Under the pieces are notes generated by a model. That model did not search any database. It was not told the origin of the DNA and worked only from the letters and a program-made list of their open reading frames with translations. The translations under genes and the position numbers were made by a program. From contig OX442322.1 in NCBI GenBank assembly GCA_949358305.1, positions 8,432,001-8,496,000 on the forward strand: a stretch of DNA of 64,000 nt. The letters are read 5' to 3'. Each line of letters starts with the position of its first letter. Position 1 is the stretch's first letter. This document shows positions 42,307 through 49,841 of this stretch, piece by piece. The stretch comes from Strigamia acuminata. Its lineage: Eukaryota; Arthropoda; Chilopoda; Geophilomorpha; Linotaeniidae.

Positions 42307-45300
42307 ATGGCTACATTATCCGCTGCTGATCTCGAGGAAAAGGAGGTCATTTGGAAAGCAAAGGCTCAAGGAGCCGAGGATCTGCTGGGATCTTCAGTCA
42401 ACATTCTAGACGGAGGAGAGCTGGAAGCCATGCAAATAACGGTTGACCAGCAATTGAGTGATCTCGCCGACGAATTGAAAGCTCTTAAAGACGAGTCAAA
42501 AAGAGAGGACTATTTAGCGGGGCTTCAACGAATTGAAGACATTAGAACCAGAGTAAATTTATTGAAGCAAAGAGCAAAAGTGTCTGGAAAAATGGCAGGG
42601 CAATTTGGTTCCCATCCGGGACAGAATTCCAGTTTAAACCAGACGTCCGCTTCATCTAGGAGAAACACGAGATTGCCGAAAACCGACATTGCCAAATTTA
42701 GTGGCGATGCAACTGAATATAGAGGTTTTGCGAATTTATTCGAATCAGCAGTTGATCAGAACACGGAGCTTTCGAACGTGGAAAAGCTTATATATCTGAG
42801 GTCATGCTGCACTGGGGCTGCAGAATCCGCAATCAAGTCGTACCCAATAACTGATGACGCCTACCCATTAGCGAAAAATACATTGGAGAGTCTATTCGGA
42901 TCTGAAAACACGCAGAGAAATGCGATTTCAAAGATGATTAGGGAGTCGAAACCCGTTTTCGATCTCTACCCAATCGAGCCACTCAAAGCTCTATTCACGT
43001 CATTGGCATCTGCTGTCCGGACCATGGCGCAACTGTCTGTGTCAGTTGACACTACTGGAACGTACCTTATTCCAGAACTACTTAGAAAATTTCCACCGGA
43101 GATCTCCCAACGTTTTTACCGAAAGCATCAAGGAAAAGTTGATGATGTTAACGTTTTTCTGGACTTCGTAGCAACCGAGATACAACTGGCTGAATTGTCG
43201 GAAGAAAGCGTTCTCCTTAAGCGCGCTCATCTGAAGAAGTCAGAAAAATTTGAGAAAACTTCAAAGGAAACAAGAGAAAGACCAACTGGAACCATGTCCT
43301 CATTCGTGACTTCCGAGAATGGAAAATTGAGTATGAATTCCAAGTCAAATCCAAACCGCAAACCCGCCTGCGCTTATTGTGATGGTGATCACGCACACGC
43401 AAATTGTGATGCGGATCTCGATGTACCAGCGAGGATCGAAATAGTGAAGAAGAAACGACTTTGTTTCAACTGCTTGAGATATAACCACACAGCCAAAGAA
43501 TGTACCGTGAAGTTTTGTTGTCGCTTGTGTGGTGGAAGACATCACACATCGATCTGCAACAAAAACAACAAAGAAAAAGCGATTACACCAAAAGAAGAAA
43601 ACGTGTCTACTAATGTATCGCTTACCGAGTCGGTGGAGATTCAACTGATGGTCTTCACTGCTCTTTTTGTGAAGAAAAATGGAGACATGTACCCCGTCCG
43701 CGGATTACTAGATCCAGGAAGCCATCGCTCCTACGTCACGAAGAGACTAGTAAATAAATTCCGGATGCAAAAGATCGAGACACTACACACGATGACACAG
43801 TGTCTGCTCAACAAAAAGCCAGTTCCGACGACACATGATGTCTTTAGATTCGAACTACAATCAAGACACGGAACAAAAAAGACATCAATCCTTGCATTAG
43901 AAACCGACACACTCCCGAAAGTCAAAGGGATAATTGGAGCAGAAGCCATAAAGCAAGTCCAATCACTCGGACTTGAGATGGCTGAGATACATCCGTCAGA
44001 ATCGGAAGACATTGACGTCTTATTAGGAAGCAACGCATGGTGGAAGATTTGTCAAGGTGGAAGCCGAAAAATCAACGACGAGTTGGGATTAATGGAGACA
44101 ATTTTTGGGTGGATTCTAAACGGTCGACTGAAACCAAACAACCCGCTTGAAGAAAACATGGCAGCGTGCAACATTTCTTGCATGGCGGTCGAGTCCAAAG
44201 AAGAAGTGATCTCAAATCAACCTGAAAATGACGAAAACAAAATAGTCCAATTAATTCCGAAATCACTGCCCAACATGAATGGCGAACCCGGTGTGAATAA
44301 ACAGACAGACGTCACACCTTCTTGTTTTGCCGCGAGCCTCTCCAGTGGTCTGGAGAAAGAGGAACTGGACACCACCCTCCAAAAAACGAAAAAGTCGTTC
44401 AAGGATGGAGGATTGGTCAACAGAACTCCAAGCTCGGACATGAAGCCGGAATTACGAGGGCGAAATCAGTTAGAGTCAGGGAGAAAGAACGTCGAATTAC
44501 TTACAAACCAAGTGCCCAGTTTACCCAAATTGTGTGCAATCGTGAGATGGAGTGGAAACGTGATTCTGAATTTCTGGAAAAAGAAAATTGATTTGTCAAC
44601 CAATCAAAAGGGAATTCATCTCATCATTGGTCCAATGTATGCGGGGAAAACGACCAAGTTATTGAAGCTTTTAGAAAAGGAAGAGAAGACGTCGTCCCTG
44701 CTAATTAAACACTCCAATGACGATCGTTACAGTAAAACCGAAGTCGTGACCCACGACGGTCATCGACGAGAAGCAATCGCGACCAGTAGCCTAACCAATG
44801 CTGTGGAAAAAACGAAATTAGTGAAGACAATCGGAATTGACGAAGGACAGTTTTTTCCCGACATTTTTATTTTTTCAAATGAAATGGCTGAGCAAAAGAA
44901 AAAGGTAATAGTCGCCGCATTAGACGTCGACTTCAAGAGGAAGCCATTTGATCAGATATCCGAGTTAGTTCCACTAGCCGAGTCTGTTGTGAAACTACAA
45001 GCAAAATGTTATTTTTGCGGAGATAAAGCTGAATTTTCAAGACGAATTTCGCACGAAACCCGAGTCAAGATGATAGGAGGGATCGACAAATACAAACCAA
45101 CCTGTCGAGTATGTTTCTCAAAGCCCATGAAGTCCCTAGAGACGAAAAGGAAAATCATCAACGGAATTATTCGACTTAGTTGTAGGATTGTCAACCGAAG
45201 AATACCTCCGTGGATACCAAATTTGATCCGTCAAAGAATCATGCCACCCAGAGTGGAATACAAAAAGGTGAAAGAGGTCTCCCAAATATTATCATCAAAG

Positions 45301-45324
45301 ACCAGAAGTAATCAAACTAAATGA
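42307..45324 (+). CDS. Gag-protease-thymidine kinase fusion, 1005 aa
   Basis: I chose ATG 42307 (M-A-T-L-S-A-A-D); a GTG nine bases upstream is unlikely. Order: Gag/capsid (1-330), three Cys/His knuckles (354-418), protease with L-L-D-P-G-S (Asp469), linker ending I-F-G-W-I, low-complexity region (about 600-765), then a TK1-type domain (about 770-940): P-loop G-P-M-Y-A-G-K-T-T (775-783), D-D-R-Y and T-H-D-G segments, I-D-E-G-Q-F-F with catalytic Glu846, F-K-R-K-P-F, L-V-P-L-A-E-S-V-V-K-L, zinc cysteines 901, 904, 933 and 936, and the lasso G-G-I-D-K-Y before C-R-V-C. The tail (940-1005) matches the F tail. TK1 enzymes phosphorylate thymidine to dTMP with ATP. All key residues are present, so activity is likely. 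Function inside Gag particles is inference. Confidence 0.95.
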   Translation: MATLSAADLEEKEVIWKAKAQGAEDLLGSSVNILDGGELEAMQITVDQQLSDLADELKALKDESKREDYLAGLQRIEDIRTRVNLLKQRAKVSGKMAGQFGSHPGQNSSLNQTSASSRRNTRLPKTDIAKFSGDATEYRGFANLFESAVDQNTELSNVEKLIYLRSCCTGAAESAIKSYPITDDAYPLAKNTLESLFGSENTQRNAISKMIRESKPVFDLYPIEPLKALFTSLASAVRTMAQLSVSVDTTGTYLIPELLRKFPPEISQRFYRKHQGKVDDVNVFLDFVATEIQLAELSEESVLLKRAHLKKSEKFEKTSKETRERPTGTMSSFVTSENGKLSMNSKSNPNRKPACAYCDGDHAHANCDADLDVPARIEIVKKKRLCFNCLRYNHTAKECTVKFCCRLCGGRHHTSICNKNNKEKAITPKEENVSTNVSLTESVEIQLMVFTALFVKKNGDMYPVRGLLDPGSHRSYVTKRLVNKFRMQKIETLHTMTQCLLNKKPVPTTHDVFRFELQSRHGTKKTSILALETDTLPKVKGIIGAEAIKQVQSLGLEMAEIHPSESEDIDVLLGSNAWWKICQGGSRKINDELGLMETIFGWILNGRLKPNNPLEENMAACNISCMAVESKEEVISNQPENDENKIVQLIPKSLPNMNGEPGVNKQTDVTPSCFAASLSSGLEKEELDTTLQKTKKSFKDGGLVNRTPSSDMKPELRGRNQLESGRKNVELLTNQVPSLPKLCAIVRWSGNVILNFWKKKIDLSTNQKGIHLIIGPMYAGKTTKLLKLLEKEEKTSSLLIKHSNDDRYSKTEVVTHDGHRREAIATSSLTNAVEKTKLVKTIGIDEGQFFPDIFIFSNEMAEQKKKVIVAALDVDFKRKPFDQISELVPLAESVVKLQAKCYFCGDKAEFSRRISHETRVKMIGGIDKYKPTCRVCFSKPMKSLETKRKIINGIIRLSCRIVNRRIPPWIPNLIRQRIMPPRVEYKKVKEVSQILSSKTRSNQTK

Positions 45325-45333
45325 TGGGTTGTT

Positions 45334-45359
45334 CGCACTTTCTTTTCGCCGGCAATCTA
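45334..45359 (+). promoter_or_regulatory. Pyrimidine/GCCGGCAAT block before the 3' LTR of T
   Basis: CACTTTCTTTTCGCCGGCAA and then TCTA directly precede the LTR, only 35 bases after the stop codon. There is no polypurine run here. Confidence 0.6.
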
Positions 45360-46717
45360 TGTTGCTAGCAACATAAAGGAAAGCTGCTAAACGTCTTAAA
45401 AATTAGTCATCTGGAATTATTAAAAAGGGTTTTTAATATTTATCTTAGATTGGGAATTTAATTAGACACTTATTTGAATATAAGTCTTCTTTGAGTTAGT
45501 TTGAGTGAATTTCTCAGTACTGGTTGATCTGACCGGATAAATCTGGGAAGAAAAGAGTTTTTACATTAGTTATTTATCCACTTAGAATTTATTTTCTATC
45601 TTGTTTACCTGTGTTATGCATGTTTTGATGTTTCCAAGTGTTTTCCTGTTTCCAGTCCACTACTGTCAATGTAGTGACAAGGTGTAATGATGCTCTCAGA
45701 CAGCAAAAGGGTACTAGAATGAGAAATGTATGTTATTATCAGTTTTAAGCTGTTCCAATCAATTTCTGTTTGTTTTCTGTATATTACTAACCAATTAAGC
45801 GTTTTGTTAACTTAGATTGTGTGTAGCCTGTCTAGTGAGCTAATTTCAAGCCTTTCTATCTTCCTGCAAGTGATCTCTGTTTACATTGTCGGCCATTACT
45901 GTGGGAGTGGTCTACTTGTATCTGTAAAGAGAGGAGAAAATGTTTAATCCCAAAGAGTTTTTGTGGGTTCTGATTAATGATTAATCACTTAATTATTATG
46001 CAATGTAAAAGTGTTAAGTTTAAGATTTATCTGTGTTGATTTATAACTTAACTTCTGCACTTACTGTAAAGTTGCCAGCTCATTGGTCTAAAATGTCTTT
46101 ACTTATTCTTTTCTCTATTTTATGAGTTGTTCAGTGTGTTTTAGAGTGAATAATTTAGTTCTCAACGAGCATTGTGGTTAGAGACTGTTGTTAATGTATA
46201 CTTTTGCATTTAATGTCAAATACTTGCTGTTAGGCTTATGTGTTTTCAACTATTAACTTCTACGGTAGTTTTGTTGTGCCAGCAGTACTTATTTCTCTTT
46301 ACAAGCACTTAGAGACCTCTGTAACTTTAAGTGCAAGTGTCCTTATACAATGTGGAGATAGTTACACTTGTTGTTTCTTATTATTGTTAAAGTGTGACTT
46401 CTTTGTAATATCCTCGTGATTCAATTGTAGTAGTCTTGTTAAGAATTTAGAGAATAAAATGGTTGCTTTTTATTTCTCTCCAAGTCTCATTTCTCTATAC
46501 AACCAGAAAGCAATGTGCAGTGAGTAGAAAAATCCTCCTTCCTCCTCCTTGAACTCACCAGTGGCAGATCAACATGTGAAGCAGCAAGTTCAATTCCAGT
46601 GTTTGCATTTCTTCAAGTCTTTGGCCAACTTCTGTGTATCAATTTTAGCCAAGCAGCAGTCAAGTATTGCCGCCCCTCCTTCTGGCCTGGTTGTCGCCTG
46701 CGACCTTGCCAGAAACA
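45360..46717 (+). repeat. 3' LTR of element T (1358 bp)
   Basis: Same length and, on reading, same sequence as the 5' LTR, including AATAAA at 46453-46458. It is followed by the CCGT target copy. Identical LTRs point to a very recent insertion or gene conversion. Confidence 0.95.
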
Positions 46718-47527
46718 CCGTGTTCAGGAAATTATTTCCTTTTCCAAGCCTGAACAATGGTCTCATGTACCAACCGAATTCAACCCAGCTGACCTATTGA
46801 CCCGTCCACACAACTCAAAAACATTGATGAACAACAAACTTTGGTGGGACGGAGTTGATGTTTCAAAACTGGAAAAGAAGGAAGTTATACAGGAAAACCC
46901 ACCCGATGAAGAAAGAAAATTAATTGTTATGACTATTCAAGTAAAAGAGAATTTTATTTACAAATTTTTCCGACGTTTTAGCAATTACAACCGACTTTTG
47001 AGAGTGTTTTCCTACATAATGAGATGGAAAAATCAACTTGTTCGCGGTGAGCCCCTCTCGCCACTCGAGTTGGAGGCAAACCAACTGAAGATCTTAAAAC
47101 TTTCGCAGAAATTACATTTTTTGGAGGAAGTTGAAGACGTGAAAAACAAAAGGGAATTGAGCAAACATTCCACTTTGAGGAATTTCGAACTCTTTATTGA
47201 CGAAAATGGATTACTTAGACTTCATAGCCGTTTGAAAAAATCTTTATTGACATTTGATGAAGTCTATCCGATTATTTTACATTACGATAGTGGGATAACA
47301 CGACTGTTGATCAGAAAGGCACATCTAGAACTACTTCACGGTGATATTAGTGAAACCCTTTATCACTTACGTGCACAATTTTGGATCATAAGAGGAAGGA
47401 AAACAATTCAAACAGTTATTCGAGAATGTGCAATTTGCAGACGTGCTAAACTTGCGAGAAATAACCCTTCTACTGGTGACCTTCCCACTGAACGTGTAAC
47501 TCCAGCGGCTCCATTCCAACACACTGG
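46718..47527 (+). pseudogene. pol: Pol of element E, second part (RNase H end to integrase)
   Basis: It resumes with the duplicated CCGT and V-Q-E-I, covers the end of RNase H (N-P-A-D-L-L-T-R), the connection, and the integrase zinc region with C-A-I-C. It ends at P-A-A-P-F-Q-H-T-G, where the LTR of C begins. The D,D,E core is missing. An apparent frame start at 46599 lies in the LTR of T and is not real. Confidence 0.88.
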
Positions 47528-49098
47528 TGTTGCGAGCAAGAACGCAACAAAAAGATCTGGAGATTTCACGTTGTTTATCTTCGGAAAGAAAGAAAAGGCT
47601 TTTTAATTTTGTTGTCAAGTTTGAATGGATTTGCAACTCTTATCTGACATGTCCAGTTGGTTTGCTGCCTTGTTGTCACGATCCTGGAAGTTCAAGGGGG
47701 TTGTCACTTCGCTTGCCACACCTGGAATGTTTGGAGGTTGTGTTTTTAGTCTTTTGGCATTGTTTTATGTGTCTTTTTCACTTGTTTGTGTTATTTCTAG
47801 TATTTATAAGTTTTCTCCTGTTTCCAGTTCACTTGTGAGAGAGATAGGCGTGCATCGGCAAGATGGCCGCCATAGCATAAGTGAGCTGGGAAACAGGAGA
47901 ACTTGAAATAAGCACAATTGCAGTTTTAGTGCTTGTTTCACTGGTAATTTAATTTATACTAACTTGTATTGGTGTTTAAGGTAGTCCACAGGTGTCTTGG
48001 GTCGCTGGATGGACGTTGGACATCGTTTGTGAGCGTTTGCGAGCGTCGGGCGTGAGCGCACGCCTTGCGACGCCTCTCGTGGTCGTATGGGTCCTGCAAA
48101 TGAGTTGAATCGGTCGGGTTTCAATGTCCAAGCACTGGGAAAGTTGTACTAACCGTTCTAGGACGCAGATCCATCGTTGAGAAGGCCTGTGAGTCGCTCG
48201 CGACCTTGTCTGGCTCCATTCACGTCATTTTGGCAGTTGCATGGTCGCCATCTTAGATTTGGTGCTGCACTGGTGCCCTGTCATTGTTTCTTTTGGGGTT
48301 TTAATGGAACCTGGACGTAGGGAATATATACTAGTTATTGTTTGTATATTTACCAATATTAGTTGATGTTAATCTAAGCTTTACTTTTGTTATTGCATGG
48401 TTGTTAAGGGGTTAAAACTGTGACACGTTGCGCCCTCTTTTGGTGGTGATTGGGTTTGGGCTCAGCATTGTGTTTTGAGTGTAACTAATGTTAGTTTTAG
48501 CCTTTGAATTATCTGTTAAGTTTAAGTGAAGTGCTGTTTGCACAGGTCATAATGTTATCAAGGTGTTAGGTTAAGTTTTGCCTTTACTTATGTTAAGTTT
48601 GACATCTGTTGTAGAAATACGGAAACCTTGTTGGCACTATTGTTATTATTCAAATCTGTATTGTTTGGTCACTGACATTTATTGTAATCAGGTGACCAGT
48701 TGTTAAGAGTAGGTTGCTAAAGAAGCAACAGTTGTTATCAGTTGTTAAGTATTAAAACCAGTTGATATTTTTCCTCCTTCTTTGGATAATTTATTCCTGT
48801 GTTTCTTTTACTTCAACATTCATGATGACTTGTGAGTAGAGAGCTTTGCCTGCTCTCCTCCTCCCTGGGAGCACGGAATTTCTACCCCGCAGCTAAAGAG
48901 GTTTTGCCAATCACTTCATCTAAATGCAGTCAGGCCTAGTTTCATGCAGTCAGGCCTAACCCTTCTTCAAGTTAGGCTTATGCTCAGAGAGAGGATTTCA
49001 ACTTGTCTCTTCAACCACTATACAGTCTCGGGCGGTTTCCAGAGTTTGGTGACCAATTCGCCAGTTTTTTCCTGTGAGATCCAAGGTTGTTTGCTACA
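47528..49098 (+). repeat. 5' LTR of element C (1571 bp)
   Basis: Starts TGTTGCGAGCAAGAACGCAA (terminal arms TGTTGCG/CGCAACA), ends ...TTTGCTACA. A long imperfect inverted repeat (47813-47834 with 47879-47901) flanks the palindrome-like AAGATGGCCGCCAT at 47860-47873. The AATAAA present in D (59846-59851) is AACATT here. Confidence 0.93.
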
Positions 49099-49111
49099 GG
49101 GAGCTGTTTTT

Positions 49112-49131
49112 TGGTACCGTGATTCCAGGAT
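49112..49131 (+). promoter_or_regulatory. Primer binding site of element C
   Basis: TGGTACCGTGATTCCAGGAT, 13 bases after the LTR end, fits tRNA-His with a G-to-A at position 5 and a two-base insertion. The related G has the perfect form. Confidence 0.65.
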
Positions 49132-49160
49132 TTCATGCGCGTGTGTACAGCGCGCATGAA
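49132..49160 (+). other. Perfect 10-bp hairpin with palindromic loop after the C primer site
   Basis: Arms TTCATGCGCG (49132-49141) and CGCGCATGAA (49151-49160) are exact complements and enclose the nine-base loop TGTGTACAG with the palindrome TGTACA. A nine-base loop with a six-base palindrome in the leader is the layout of retroviral dimer initiation hairpins. Confidence 0.6.
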
Positions 49161-49841
49161 AAAGAGGTCATTCGGACGTTCAGCAAGTGATTCAAGTGGT
49201 TTGGTGCGTGCCAGTTGGTTTGTTTGTACGGCTGGTTCCGTGAGCGACCGGCATCAAGTGCGCACGCCAGAGAGTCACGTGAGAGCGGCCATTGACGTCC
49301 TGAGTCTGCCAAGTCAAACACAACGCAATGTGCAAGTTGAACCGCTACAGCCTGAAAGAAGAAGAACAGTTTTAGTTTATAAAGTGTATTTTGGTGGGCT
49401 GTTTTTTGGGTTTTTTGATGTGTCCCTTCTGGGGGGAGGGGAAGTGTGCATTTTCGTGTTTAAGTTAAAGTTTAAGTTTTTCTCCACTATAACTGCTTAG
49501 GCAGGGGAGAATTAGATAGCCTAGTAGTTAAAAGGGTCTGCTTGACAGCTTAGAGTTTTTGGGTGTTGCATCACTCAAATCCTTAGGAGTTTAGAGAGTT
49601 TAGCAGTTAACAGGAATTAGTCTACTATAGGAATTAGAGACTGGGTGTTGCGCCACTCAGATCTTTAGTAGCATAGAGTTTACAGTGAGTCTGTCTGTAT
49701 ATCATTCAGATCACTAGCGGTTTAGTTGAGCAGTTAGTGTATTTGGTCATTGTTTGTCCAAATATCACCTGTGTTTAGAGTTGTGTGTCTTTGGTTTTTG
49801 ACTGACTGATTGTCTTCACTTTCTGCCATTCCAGGTTTGAC
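49161..49841 (+). other. Leader of element C
   Basis: The box CACAACGCAATG is at 49319-49330. A diverged direct repeat (GGGTGTTGCATCACTCA near 49560, GGGTGTTGCGCCACTCA near 49643) lies in the second half. CATTCCAG just before the Gag ATG could be a splice acceptor, but no matching site is kept in the other families. The 121-codon frame 49135-49500 matches a frame in G but is shifted at the primer site. Confidence 0.55.

Larger units (their letters stand above)
40129..46717 (+). mobile_element. Non-autonomous BEL/Pao element T carrying a thymidine kinase
   Basis: Complete element of 6589 bp: LTRs 40129-41486 and 45360-46717 (1358 bp each, no difference seen on reading), primer site, leader, and one frame encoding Gag, protease and a TK1-type thymidine kinase. 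It is bounded by CCGT at 40125-40128 and 46718-46721, inside the RNase H region of E. RT, RNase H and integrase are absent, so it must have been moved by a helper. T2 at 62789-64000 is part of a second copy of this lineage, and F/F2 are older relatives. Confidence 0.94.
26917..47527 (+). mobile_element. BEL/Pao element E, split by B2 and T and cut by C
   Basis: Its pieces are the 5' LTR and leader (26917-28920), leader end, Gag remnant and pol (37460-40128) and pol end (46718-47527). The gaps are exactly the insertions B2 (GGCA duplication) and T (CCGT duplication). At 47527 it meets the LTR of C, and the rest of integrase and the 3' LTR are missing. A Gag-protease deletion with frame change had made E non-functional by itself. 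It belongs to the same family as A. Confidence 0.88.

Noticed and set aside
44629-44655. The T C-terminal domain as a generic P-loop ATPase
   Set aside because: Besides the P-loop it has the TK1-specific D-E-G-Q, R-K-P-F, lasso and four-Cys zinc pattern in the right order and spacing.
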